From assembly GCA_018340805.1 (NCBI GenBank), contig JACMZG010001914.1, forward strand, positions 8,999,265 through 9,063,264: DNA of 64,000 nucleotides. The letters run 5' to 3'. Source of the DNA: Microvelia longipes. Lineage: Eukaryota; Arthropoda; Insecta; Hemiptera; Veliidae. Below, one piece after another: positions 1 through 9,759 of this stretch; the first letter of the stretch is position 1; every line of letters begins with the position of its first letter. The position numbers and the translations under genes are program-made. The notes below the pieces were generated by a model. The model was not told where the DNA came from. It saw only the letters and a list, made by a program, of their open reading frames with translations, and searched no databases.

Positions 1-590
1 ATTTACAATCTACTGTTTGTATAATAATAGGCTTTCAATCTCAAGAAATAAATAAAATAATTATGAAATAATAGGGGATCTAAGAGTTGGAAGTTTTAAT
101 GAAAGAATCAGTTTCAAAATTTAGTTAGTTTATTTCATTTTATTATTTATAAATTATAGTGTTAGTGTATCTAAATAAATACAATTTATGAATAAGAATT
201 GTTTTTTTTTGTAAATGTATCATTTTATATATTATTTATTGTTTTACTTTATCACTATGGCTGGAGGAAAAATATGATGTAAAAATAATTTTATAAGTTA
301 ATTTCTTTGTAGTGTTAGAAATATTTTCTAAACTAGTAATTATTGCTATCGTGTCAAATAATTTTTAAACATCACAAAATTTGTATTTATTTGATAGACT
401 TTTGTTGAAGTTTAAACTTCTCTATTGTGGTAAAACTTAGTATTCAATGATAGTTACGATAGCCTGGTTTTCTATAAAAAATAAGTACCTATCTTTGTAT
501 GTTACAAAACTTTGTATATTAAGTATTTTCATACTAATAATACAGTCAATACTTCTGATAAGAAGTAACTCAAAGAGAGCAATAAGATAG
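1..590. other. AT-rich non-coding stretch
   Basis: Very AT-rich sequence with homopolymer runs. The only open frame over 60 codons (minus strand, 437-634) has no recognisable motif and amino-acid use typical of translated AT-rich DNA. No gene or repeat is supported. Confidence 0.6.
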
Positions 591-594
591 CCAA

Positions 595-882
595 GACTTT
601 CATTGTCACATAAGAAGCATATCAAAGAGATCAAGACAATAGAGAAAAATTTGATTGTAATTCATACTGATAAGAATCAATTCAAAGAGAGCAAGATTTT
701 CAAGAACTAAGATGAGCGGTAATAGAGTTCATCTTAATAAAAGAGGAAGATGTCTCTCCACAAAAATATTTTTGTGGAGAGACTTCTTCCTCTTTTATAG
801 CAAGATTTTCATTGTCACATAAAAAGCATATCAAAGAGATCAAGAAAATAGAGAAAAAATTGATTGTAACAATCCATACTGA
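595..882. repeat. Pair of ~80-bp direct repeats around a hairpin
   Basis: Positions 595-671 and 801-882 are near-identical direct repeats (both carry TTTCATTGTCACATAA and AGCATATCAAAGAGATCAAG). The 62-bp hairpin at 737-798 lies between them. A shorter diverged relative is at about 2,770-2,850. This is a dispersed repeat of unknown class and may be a tandem duplication split by the hairpin. Confidence 0.7.
737..798. repeat. 62-bp near-perfect palindrome
   Basis: The two 31-bp arms are reverse complements with one mismatch and no spacer (centre between 767 and 768). The core reads GTCTCTCCACAAAAAT and its complement. It could be a tiny fold-back element or a cruciform-forming site. No target duplication was recognised. 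Confidence 0.8.
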
Positions 883-889
883 CTAAAAC

Positions 890-1715
890 AATATCTCCCA
901 CTTTAAAGGTTCTTTTGGTGGATCTAACTCCTTACCAAGACGTTAACTGACCGAGGTACTCATTCGTAAACATCTGTCGCAGACACTCTCTAACTTTCTT
1001 ACGGTAAGCCCATCACTTATTAAGACTTACTGTCTGCTCGACAAGGTCCAAGTCTGGTACTCCAGCAGTTTAACCCCATTTAAAAACATACTAGGAGTTA
1101 AAGCCATAAAGCCCTAATATTTTCACTCTGAGAGAGTAAGAGGATGATTATTAATAGTAGATTCACAGTCACACAGGACTGTGTTCAACTCTTCATAATT
1201 TAACTTAGATTTTCCTAAAACTTTCTTAAGCAAATCTTTTACCGACCTAATCAGTCTCTCCCACCAACCACCCCAGTATGATCCTGTAGGGGGGTTAAAC
1301 CTCCAATCTATCTGCCTTATAGTGGAATAATTACTAATCTTAGCTCAATCAAATTTTTCAGAGCATTGTTCGTGCCAGTAAAGTTAGTCCCGTTGTCACT
1401 GTACATTGTAGACAGTCTTCCTCTTCTTTATATAAACCTTCTAAAACCTTCCAAAAAAGCTTCTATTGACAACCCTGATAATAGTTCTAGATGAACTGCT
1501 CTGTAAACTGCGCATGTGTATAAGCAAATCCAAGTGTTCTCTCTATAAGCGAATTTCCTTTGGAAATTCGCCTAATGGGATATTCTTCAAATAAAGTGGT
1601 CCGGCTCGGTCTACACCTACCTTGAAAAAACTTGAAACACCTACTTGAAAAACTTCTGCATCTTGAATTCTAATCAGAGTAATAAAATAAGTCTGTCCTG
1701 TTGTCAAAATTTTTT
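890..1715 (-). pseudogene. Broken BEL/Pao retrotransposon integrase
   Basis: Reading the minus strand across several frameshifts gives the integrase core of a BEL/Pao LTR retrotransposon, which inserts element cDNA into the host chromosome. Visible in order: GVDRAGPLYLK (first catalytic Asp, 1609-1611), a block resembling YTCAVYRAVHLELLSG, YSDNGTNFTGT (second Asp, 1395-1397), SYWGGWWERLIRSVK (catalytic Glu, 1258-1260), NTVLCDCESTINNHPLT, and then NEYLGQLTSWQG plus TFKVGDIV near 890-960. The arrangement and the SYWGGWWERL motif are characteristic of BEL/Pao rather than Gypsy or Copia. The frame is broken by indels and stops, no complete pol or LTR pair was found, and this is a dead fragment. 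Confidence 0.85.
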
Positions 1716-1774
1716 ATTAAAAAAAACACAACCGGCTTTCAAACAACTAAAGGTCATCATTAGTGCCTAACAAA

Positions 1775-1888
1775 CCTCCTGGGGCCATTAATCTAGTCTT
1801 CCTCCCAGAGCCATTAGTCTAGTCTTCCTCCTGGAGCTATTAATCTAGTCTTCCTCCCGGAGCTATTAGTCTAGTCTTCCTCCCGGAT
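1775..1888. repeat. 26-bp minisatellite, about 4.4 copies
   Basis: Units at 1775-1800, 1801-1826, 1827-1852 and 1853-1878, plus a partial one. The unit approximates CCTCCCGGAGCTATTA followed by RTCTAGTCTT. It abuts the SINE-like element starting near 1884. Confidence 0.85.
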
Positions 1889-2066
1889 CGTATAGGCACT
1901 CGATTTCGGCACCAGAGGTCCGGGGTTCGCAGCCTGGGCTATGCTCTAAGATTAGATAAATAGTATATGTATTAAAAAGATTTCACCATCTTAAATTAAT
2001 TCTTAGAATATAGTAAATTCAACCTACCTGAGGTGGTTCCGCAGGATAAATACCCTGATTGGTAAT
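1884..2066 (+). mobile_element. SINE-like repeat, family B
   Basis: It shares a head (ATCGTATAGGC... then GTCCGGGGTTCGCAGCC, resembling a tRNA B box) and an end (GAGGTGGTTCCGCAGGAT... ATACCCTGAT) with copies at 3,108-3,312 (minus) and 30,913-31,110 (plus). The B-box-like stretch suggests a tRNA-derived polymerase III SINE. The A box is weak, so the class is an inference. Confidence 0.65.
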
Positions 2067-2388
2067 TAGATCTTTATAAGCACAAACTGGGTATGGCGTT
2101 GAAAAGTGAGAAAGAAACAAAAAATTTAGGAACGATTAATTTTTACTATTTTATTCGTTAAGCGATAATTTCAAAGTCGCATCTATTTTTTAACGACATA
2201 AAATGTATGGCTTCATATAATGTTGAGCTTTAATGCTATATTAGAGCTTTATTTACCATATATGTACAAAGTTTGATTATTGTTCTCTATCTTCGAATAG
2301 CTTCTCATTAGAATGAATTGTGACAATCTAAACCATTTCAATCTTTTAGACTGATTTTAATTTCTTTTTCATAGTAGAAAGTACGATA
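2067..2388. other. AT-rich spacer
   Basis: No gene or repeat was recognised between two SINE-like elements. Confidence 0.5.
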
Positions 2389-2760
2389 ACCGAGTCCGGT
2401 AGCTTAGTGATAGAGCACTCCCCTTTTAACCTGGAGGTAAAGGGATCAAATCTAGTCGGGGGAGGTCTTGAATTCAAGGCCGGCCAACCCAGCCATATTT
2501 TTACGTTATTTCCTTAGCGGCTAATACGCAAATGCGGGGTTGGTTCCTGTTTCGTTCGAGACAAATCTGGATCCACGTTTCCGTTGTCTCCAGCTCACGG
2601 GCTAAAGAATGAGAATTGTCACACTGGAGTCGAGGTTGCCGTGCTCCTTTGTTGGCTTGCGCTGGATTAGCCAGAGCGGTGAGCCTAATAGAGTCCGGTG
2701 ATGCTACAGGAGCTGAGATACGTAACGGATATAAAACGATATACGTAAGGAGCTGATATA
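2389..2760 (+). mobile_element. tRNA-derived SINE, family A
   Basis: The 5' part (2,392-2,465) is tRNA-like. It has an A box close to TAGCTTAGTGATAGAGC, an anticodon-like loop CTTTTAA (Lys-type) and a decayed B box (GGGATCAAATCTAG). A GC-richer body follows to about 2,760. The decayed B box and the long unrelated body argue against a working tRNA gene. A 90-codon minus-strand open frame across the body (2,501-2,773) is probably incidental. The 3' limit is uncertain. Confidence 0.65.
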
Positions 2761-2954
2761 TAACGTCACTCATATGATAAGAATCAATTTAAAGAGAGCA
2801 AGACTTTTATTGTTTTATAAGAAACATATCAAAGAGATACGGTTTATGTACTTGGAAGAAAATTAGGCGATAGGTAGTCAGAAGTCCAAATGCCTGGAGA
2901 ATTTAATGGCATTTATTTTCCTTCAGCAATTTAATAGCTAGAGTTTTCGTTTTA

Positions 2955-3012
2955 TGCTTTTAAAATAATTCTGGCACGAAGGTTCGCAAGCCGGGCGAAT
3001 TTTCTACTCTAA
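2955..3012 (+). repeat. Fragment of repeat family C
   Basis: The core TTCTGGCACGAAGGTTCGC and CCGGGCGAATTT match the two direct repeats at 61,302-61,512. The class is unknown; it could be the head of a SINE. Confidence 0.5.
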
Positions 3013-3107
3013 TAATACGGCATCTTAACGATGCTGAAGTCATATTGCCTCAATTGTAAAGTTTTTATGTGTTAATACTCCACGTATCAATAGTTTCAAT
3101 GAATGAA

Positions 3108-3312
3108 TGAATGTCTTTTTTAGGGCCTTTCGGCCCATCAGGGAATTCATCCTGTGGAACCACCACAGGTAGGTTGAATTTACTATACTCTAAGAAATAA
3201 TTAAAGTTGGCGAAATCTTTTTAATACATATAATATTTATGTAATCTTAGAGCATAGCCCGAGCTGCGAACCCCGGACGATCGAGTGCTTATACGATTTG
3301 AGGCAGACTCAA
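3108..3312 (-). mobile_element. SINE-like repeat, family B, with CATT tail
   Basis: This is a minus-strand copy of the 1,884-2,066 element. On the minus strand it runs from ATCGTATAAGCACTCGATCG through CCGGGGTTCGCAGC to CCCTGATGGGCCGAAAGGCC. It then has an A-run and a short (CATT)n tail at 3,100-3,118. The GGGCC-GAAA-GGCCC end is a strong hairpin. A 3' microsatellite tail is typical of LINE-mobilised SINEs. Confidence 0.7.
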
Positions 3313-4130
3313 TAGTTCAACTGCTAATCGAAAAAATAATGTTTAGAATGTCGGGCAACCTTGCGACCTAGTACAATATTGAATTACTTAATCATTATTT
3401 TACGCATGATTAGGAATCAATCAAATGTCAAATCAATCAAAATATTCCACCATTTTATATTTCCTATCTCGTTTCTTTTCATTTTTCTCGTTGACGACAT
3501 TATTTCGAAATTCTTTTTCGCTTTATTCTTGAATGATTATTATTGTTTATTTGTAATTATTTTCTTTTTAACTAGTTTATGTAAATTACTTTGACAGTAC
3601 AAGAGGAAAAAAATATGTGTGATATAATTATTTTAAAAAAGGAAGTTGACGAGTCAGTCAAAAAAGAGTTTTGAAGTTGGGTTTTAGAGTTTTCATATTT
3701 TAATTTTCCAGTAGTTTTTTGCTGAAAAAATACGATTTTTTCAATATACTCACCATATTAATACTAAATTTAACTTACTTACTTACTTATTTTATACATT
3801 TTAAATAACATACAAATCATTGATAAAAAATATAGTAATGCTGATAATGAGATGAAACTTAGCACATAGGTTGATCTTAGATTAATTTAAGCCAAAGAGA
3901 GTGTAAGAAAGGAGAGGGGGGGAGAGTCTCAAAGAAGAGGTGAGAAGAAACTTTGTAGAGCCAAGGGGGGGGCGAACCAGATTGAGAGACCGCAAAAGAC
4001 TCAAGCCCACAAGACTTGAAGAATAAATCCTACTTAATCATAAGTTTGATCTCAATTTTTTTTAAACAAGTTCTTTATTGGCAAAAGTATACAATATTTA
4101 TTTAGTGTAAACCGGAGCCATATTTTATTT
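3313..4130. other. AT-rich non-coding, purine block, short composite-repeat scrap
   Basis: It holds a 77-codon open frame at 3,361-3,594, hydrophobic and AT-driven and probably chance; a scrap of the composite repeat near 3,825-3,875 (minus strand, AATGCTGATAATGAGATGAA); and a purine-rich block with G-runs at 3,895-3,970. No gene is supported. Confidence 0.5.
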
Positions 4131-4189
4131 GATTTGGGGTGATTTGGGCCACTTTATTTTTATTTTATTTTTTTAATTTATTTCTTTTT

Positions 4190-4318
4190 AGCGAATTTTC
4201 ATAATGAAAATGACGCTTATGAGGTTGTTCGGATGACGGAAGTTGAGAGTGGGAGTGGAACGGTTCCTATGGCTTCCTGATAACAAAAAATATGTCCGAA
4301 AAAGTTTATATATATATG

Positions 4319-4349
<31 letters not shown>

Positions 4350-5660
4350 ATATATATAATATAATATATAATATATAATATATATAATAATATATTATAA
4401 TATTATATATATATTGTATGTAATAGTTTCTACCTTTCGTATTCGAACGATAACCTCGAAGGCGTTCTCAAAATTGAAACGAAAAACTTTGCAAATCGCG
4501 AGATGTCGAGGAGGTTACGAGGCCTATTGTTATAAAAAACATTATGACGTCATCAAACCAAGTTATGACGTCATGAAAAAAAAAATTTTGAAACTTAAAT
4601 GGCTTCAAAACAAAGTATTTTGTGTTTAAGTAGACGCAGCTGAAATCGATTAAGACCAATTTCAGCTCAATCGAACCATCACAAATGGCGCAATCGGTAT
4701 ACATATATATATAATCTTGTAATATGTATACGTCTAGGTCAAGACTCGTACGATATCTGTTGGGTTCAGTAGTGTTAGAGGTGGTGATATAGTAAAAAGA
4801 GGGGCCTCTACCTCTTGCTCCATTCTGGTAAGCCCTGCTGTCCCAGAGAGACAGGACAAAAAATGGTTCCACTAAACCACCCGAGCTAAGCAGGCCGTAA
4901 AGCGGAAGAACCTCGAAGTAGTCTTTAAATGGTCGAAGTCATTCTAAAACGATTGCGACGGTTTCAGCTCAGTCAGGCAATCTTAAGTGACGGAAACGGC
5001 ATTTTTATTTAAAAACTAAAATCATGAATATATTTTGTTTATAATTGTCGCGGCCGCCGCTAGGTTATTTTTATCTATATTTGTTTTTTTTTTTTTTAAA
5101 TGTTTTTGTTTTGGACAACACTGTCAGGGAAGAATTATGTTTGACGTATTTTATTATAGTTTTTCGATTCGTTTCAAGATTTATTAGTTTAGACGGTAAA
5201 ATATTCTTTTACGGGTTCTAACCAAGGTTCAAATGGGTTTTTACGGGTTCTTGTTCGATTTTGTTCGCGAATACGGGACGTTTTATGTTACAGTTGTTCC
5301 TTCTTCGTATCGATACTTATACCAATAAAACTCTGTGAAAGTTAAAGCTGTCTGACTTTAAATTTGTGTAGCTAGAATGAATTCCGTGACGATTGTTGCG
5401 CGATTGCCGGCACAATAATGCTTCTTAAATTTTAATATTATAGCATACATTAATAATAGAGTATGAAAAAATCTCAATTAGCAAAATCAAATTTGCGAGA
5501 AAGCCTCTCAGGCCGCGAAGCGGGCCTGTGTGGAAAAGGCTGTGAAAATTCGCTAGATACATGGCAAAATGCCATGTAACAAGAACAACACATAATACAA
5601 AACCAACAACAATGTGGCCGCGAAGCGGCCACAGGGAGGCCCCGGCCGCGTTATATTATT
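4190..5660. repeat. ~1.48-kb repeat unit, first copy
   Basis: It starts near GCGAATTTTCATAATGAAAA and repeats head to tail at 5,668. It contains an (AT)n block (about 4,305-4,412), two TGACGTCA palindromes near 4,544 and 4,565, two related ~45-bp segments carrying TTTCAGCTCA, and GC mini-hairpins at 5,510-5,527 and 5,614-5,632. No long coding frame: the 134- and 71-codon frames at 4,414-4,872 have no motif and are not kept in copy 2. The unit is probably a non-autonomous element or a satellite-like array. Confidence 0.75.
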
Positions 5661-5667
5661 AATTAGC

Positions 5668-5836
5668 CGAATTTCATTATGAAAATGACGCTTATGAGTT
5701 GTTCGGATGCGGAAGTTGAGGGTGGGAGTGAGCGGAATCGGTCCTATTGGCTTCCTGATAAAAAATATATGTACCAAAAAAGTTTATATATATATATATA
5801 TATGTATATTATAAATATATATATATATAATATATA

Positions 5837-5893
<57 letters not shown>

Positions 5894-5899
5894 ATAATA

Positions 5900-5950
<51 letters not shown>

Positions 5951-7190
5951 TAATATATGTATATATAATAATATATATAAATATATATATATGTATGTAA
6001 GATCCTACCCTTTCGTATGGCGAACGATAACTCTCGAAGGCATTCTCAAATTGAAACGAAACTTTGCAAATCGCGAGATGTTTTGAGGTTACGAGGGCCT
6101 ATTGTTTATAAAAACATTATGACGTCATCAATCAAAGTTATGACGTCATGAAAAAAAATTTTTTTGAAACTTGAAATGGCTTTAAAACAAGGAATTTCGT
6201 ATTTAGGTAGACGGCTAGCTGAATCGATTAAGACCAATTTCAGCTCAATCGAACCATCACAAATGCGCAAACGGTATACATAATATTATAATCTTGTATA
6301 TATGTAATACTCTAGGTCAAAAGACTCGTCGATTCTGTTGGGTTTTAGTAGTGTTGGAGGTGGGGATGTATATTTAGGGAGCCTCTACTCTTGCTCCATC
6401 CTGGTAAGCCTACTGTCCCAGAGAACAGGACAAAAATGGCTTCCACTAATCCACGCCGAGCAAGCAGGCCTGTAAAGAAGAAGAACCTCGAAGTAGTCTT
6501 TATATGGTCAAAGTCATTCTAAAACGATTGCGACCGGTTTCAGCTCAATCGGACAATCCTAAGTGACGAAAACGGTAATTTTTTTTTTAAAAAATCATGA
6601 ATATATTTTTTTCAACCTAAAGGTTATACTCAAATAAACAATTTGTTTACAAAAAAAAAATTGACATTTTCTTTTAAATTGTATAAACAATCATAATGTG
6701 TGTAAGAGTTAATACCTTTGTATAGTGGACGATACTAAAAACTGATTAAAGATGAAACTATAATCTTTCTACCCTTTATACAAGGTTACTACAACAGTGC
6801 AACGTGTGGATTTATTTCTTGTATTCTTTATATCTCTATAAAACGTATATTATGTATTTAAATATAATTATTATTGTTTTATATGGGTTGTTAACTGCAA
6901 TATCATTGCTTACTATTAATAAGAGGATTAATTAAATCAAATTTGCGAGAAAGCCTCTCAGGCCCGCGAAGCGGGCCTGAAACGAGGCTGTGAAAATTCG
7001 CTAAATACGTGCAAAATTCCATGTAACAAAAAACGATAATGAAACCCAACATAATACAAAACACAACAATGTGGCCGCAAAGCGGCCACGGAGGCCACCG
7101 GCCGCGAAGCGGCCCGGTGGCCGACGCCGCGGAGCGGACGAGGCGCGAAGCGCCGAGACCGCGTATAGCGGCTACGGGCCGAAGGCCCGT
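5668..7190. repeat. ~1.5-kb repeat unit, second copy
   Basis: It aligns throughout with 4,190-5,660, with an (AT)n block at 5,783-5,995 and TGACGTCA pairs near 6,119 and 6,142. It extends further at its 3' end, into a cluster of GC-rich hairpins (7,071-7,190) that copy 1 lacks after GGCCCCGGCCGCG. The AT blocks differ in length between copies. A noisy duplicate lies after the gap at about 17,060-18,570. Confidence 0.75.
7071..7190. repeat. Cluster of six GC-rich mini-hairpins
   Basis: Adjacent inverted repeats: GTGGCCGC-AAA-GCGGCCAC (7,071-7,089), CCACCGGCCGC-GAA-GCGGCC.. (7,095-7,120), GCCGCGGAGCGG (7,124-7,136), GGCGC-GAA-GCGCC (7,142-7,154), CCGCGTATAGCGG (7,159-7,171) and ACGGGCC-GAA-GGCCCGT (7,174-7,190), then a T-run. 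Very GC-rich in an AT-rich setting. d(GCGAAGC) is a known exceptionally stable DNA mini-hairpin. Confidence 0.85.
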
Positions 7191-7609
7191 ATTTTTTTTA
7201 TTTATTTATTTTATTTGGTATAATATTTGGTTATTTTTTTTGGTGTGAGTGGGTTTGTTTAGGTTGAGGTTTCCAATTTTTTGGTTTAGGTATTTTATTT
7301 TTTTTTGTTAAAAAAGTTTCAAAGAGGGTAATGTGGAAAAAATTAATATCTGGAAAATTTAATATACTGCAATCTTACTTTAGAAATATTGATATATATT
7401 ATTATAGTCTGTGTGACTTTCATTCCATCATGTACCAATTTTTTGTATTTAATTTAGGCTTGTATAATTTTCACAGTTTGGTTTTTGGTAGTGATACACA
7501 TTATGGGTTGTAAACGTTTCTTTGAATAGAATTATACGTATATTTGACTACATGAGCGCTCACTAACCAATCAATGAATTTTTCCGCGTAGATTTGTGAA
7601 ATTTATCTG
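7191..7609. other. AT-rich spacer
   Basis: T-rich sequence; no gene recognised. The 60-codon frame at 7,331-7,513 has no motif. Confidence 0.5.
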
Positions 7610-7611
7610 TA

Positions 7612-7890
7612 AAATTATTGCCTAGTAATGACGTCATAAAAAAACAAATTTTCCGGATAACACAAATGAAATTGATTTTTGTACCAAGTTTCAATTTGTA
7701 CCATAAATACACTCAGACACATGATGATAACATACACCCACACAAATATAGACTTACAGTTTTGAAAACTACTCAGCAGGTCTTTAAAACGCCCGAAACA
7801 GATAATTCCGGTGACAGCCCGGTTTCGGATTTGTTTTGCAAACACTATACTTTTCCTTTATAAATGCGGTATAAATGATAAAGTAAAAAT
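7612..7890 (-). mobile_element. Composite 5S-like repeat, 5' part
   Basis: A minus-strand copy of the 5' half of the family seen complete at 33,640-34,305. From 7,890 downward it has the terminal hairpin (ACTTT..ATTTATACCGC), GTGTTTGCAAA, the GAATTATCTGTTTCGGGCG block, a TGTGTG-type stretch and the TGACGTCA palindrome near 7,628. Overlapping open frames on both strands here are repeat-driven. Confidence 0.7.
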
Positions 7891-7905
7891 TTTAAAGAAA
7901 ATACG

Positions 7906-8223
7906 AAATATTTCTTAAAAACAGGAGAAAACTATAGTATGCAAACAAAAAGAGAATTTTTTTATTATCATGGATGGCTATAAAATTATTTACTTGTATT
8001 ACGAAACATGACATTGTAATTTGAAAGGGACTTTAATAGAAATGAAGTATAAAATGAAGTACTATTAATTAAGCTATAAAATTTAATTATAAACATCCTG
8101 GCGCAGATTTCATTTTCAATCCTTGATTTATGGCCTAGTCGTTTAATTGTCTGGTCAGTTAAACTTTAATGTTTTAACCAATATTTTGGAGATTTTAAAG
8201 GAAATGCTCAACAAATTTAAAAA
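7906..8223. other. AT-rich spacer
   Basis: Nothing recognised. Confidence 0.5.
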
Positions 8224-8239
8224 ATTATATTTTTTTATT

Positions 8240-8410
8240 TTTTTAGGGCCCTCGCTCTAGATTCTTCAAAATCTTCTGAGGGCCTTCACTTATAAATTAT
8301 TTTTAAAAAGTATTTTTAATTCTTAATATTACGAACTGTAAAAATAATTGTATCATGTAAAAACCAATGAAGTGGAAATAAAGGAGTTTATTATTATTAT
8401 TATTAATTAT
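8240..8410 (+). mobile_element. 3' end of a non-LTR retrotransposon
   Basis: A stem-loop (GGCCCTCGC.. pairing with ..GAGGGCC, 8,249-8,285) is followed by an AT-rich stretch, AAATAAAGGAGTTTATT and a (TTA)n tail. Such an end is common for truncated LINE insertions. No coding part remains, so the clade cannot be given. Confidence 0.5.
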
Positions 8411-8460
8411 ATGATTTAGCTGAGCAATCAATGAGATTGAAACAATTTGGTGTAAAAATC

Positions 8461-8775
8461 ATAGAGATAATTACTAGAGGGGCCCTATTCGTTGAATTTT
8501 AAAACATCAGAAAAATAACCTGACTTCATTCGCATTCGATAATCTAAATAATCAAATAATAGAACAGAAATAATGCAATTTGTGTAGTAGAACGTTACAA
8601 AAAGGAAACAATAACAATGTGTGGAAGCCAAAATCAATTTATTTATCAAAACCTTAACTCACTCTTGAAGGAGGTTTCAATGAGGTTACACAGAGCCCCT
8701 GAGAGCCCCAAAAAGATGTTTCAGACCTCTTTATGTACTGAGATAGGCCATGCCTTCTCTAGTATATAACTCTAT
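8461..8775 (+). mobile_element. MITE, ATAGAGATA-type TIR, copy 1
   Basis: It begins ATAGAGATAATTACTAGAGG and ends CTCTAGTATATAACTCTAT. The interior matches 10,003-10,288 in reverse orientation (shared: ACTCACT..GAAGG and GGTTACACAGAG). Non-autonomous, no coding capacity. Target duplication not clear. Confidence 0.7.
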
Positions 8776-9015
8776 TGTAAATATTGTAATCCATTATCAA
8801 AGTGCGAAATTTGTAGTGGAAACAGACTATGTTATGGACCTTTAATTCCGCCAGACTACTCTACTGACTACTCTACTCCTCCTCCTCCTCCTACAACTCC
8901 TCCTACTACTACTCCTCCTCCTACTACTACTCCTCCTCCAACTACTCCTCCTCCTACTACTCCTCCTCCTACTACTACTAGTAATAAAAGACCTTCATCT
9001 TCGAGGTATAATTAA
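8770..9015 (+). other. Pro/Thr-rich open frame over a (CCT/ACT) microsatellite
   Basis: An 81-codon frame open to a TAA at 9,013 and without a start Met. It begins with a Cys-rich stretch (CKYCNPLSKCEICSGNRLC), continues to a Pro/Thr tract (PPTTTPPP type, from the microsatellite at 8,869-8,985) and ends TSNKRPSSSRYN. The Cys motif is intriguing, but the frame may be an accident of the microsatellite. It partly overlaps the end of a MITE, which lowers confidence. Confidence 0.2.
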
Positions 9016-9644
9016 GAACTGGCTTTATTTTAATGAATTATTACAAAAAAAACACAAATAAACTTGCTGTGCAAGTTAAAATAAAAATACAAATAAAGAC
9101 TTGGTTTTGTTTTCAAAATTTTTAGCTCTCTAGTTCAAAGAGAAAGGAAGTTATTCGTAAGACACACATATCAAGAAAATCCTGTGACAGCATGATGCAA
9201 TTCATCATAACAGCATGATGAAAATATCTCTTAACGGATTATACTTGAATTATTTGTTTTAGGTGTTTTTAAGACCTCCTGAGTGGTTTTCACAAAGTTG
9301 TCTGTCTGTAAGTGTGTGCAAATGTGTGAAGTGAATGTGTGTGTCTGTTATCGTCGTAGCTCCTCGTGTACTTACACTCGAAAATTGAATCCCGGTACAA
9401 AAATCAATCGTTTGGTCTAGTGGCGCTTCTTGGAATGCTATTTTTATTATGACCGGTCAAGTGGAACCGGTAATAATGACTTTGCAAAAATTTTTAAATT
9501 TTATTTAAGACTAAATAGATTTTGATCCATTTGAGATGAAGAACGCATGCGCATAAATATAAGACCAACAAATAAGCCAAGTTTCATATTATTATCAGCA
9601 TTAGTTCAAATTTTGAACAATTTTTTTTAATTAAAAGTAATATA

Positions 9645-9745
9645 ATAAAAAGTAAAAAAAATCGGGTACGGTGTACCTCGGAACAAAATTGCTAAGCTCA
9701 TCCTCCCTGCTTCAGATTTGCTTCGCTCGTCCTTAGAAATACAGT
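9645..9745 (-). repeat. Hairpin 3' module of the composite repeat, inverted
   Basis: Carries the tail (rc of GTACCCGA, next to TACCTCGGAAC) and the GATTTGCTTCGCTCGTCC hairpin in minus orientation. It sits inside the interrupted plus-strand composite copy. A 63-codon frame here is incidental. Confidence 0.6.
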
Positions 9746-9759
9746 TTACCAAATTATAC

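Noticed and set aside
2392..2465. tRNA-Lys-like gene
   Set aside because: The B box is decayed and the sequence continues into a SINE body.
7174..7200. GC hairpin plus T-run resembling a bacterial intrinsic terminator
   Set aside because: No bacterial gene is near; it is part of a hairpin cluster in a eukaryotic repeat.
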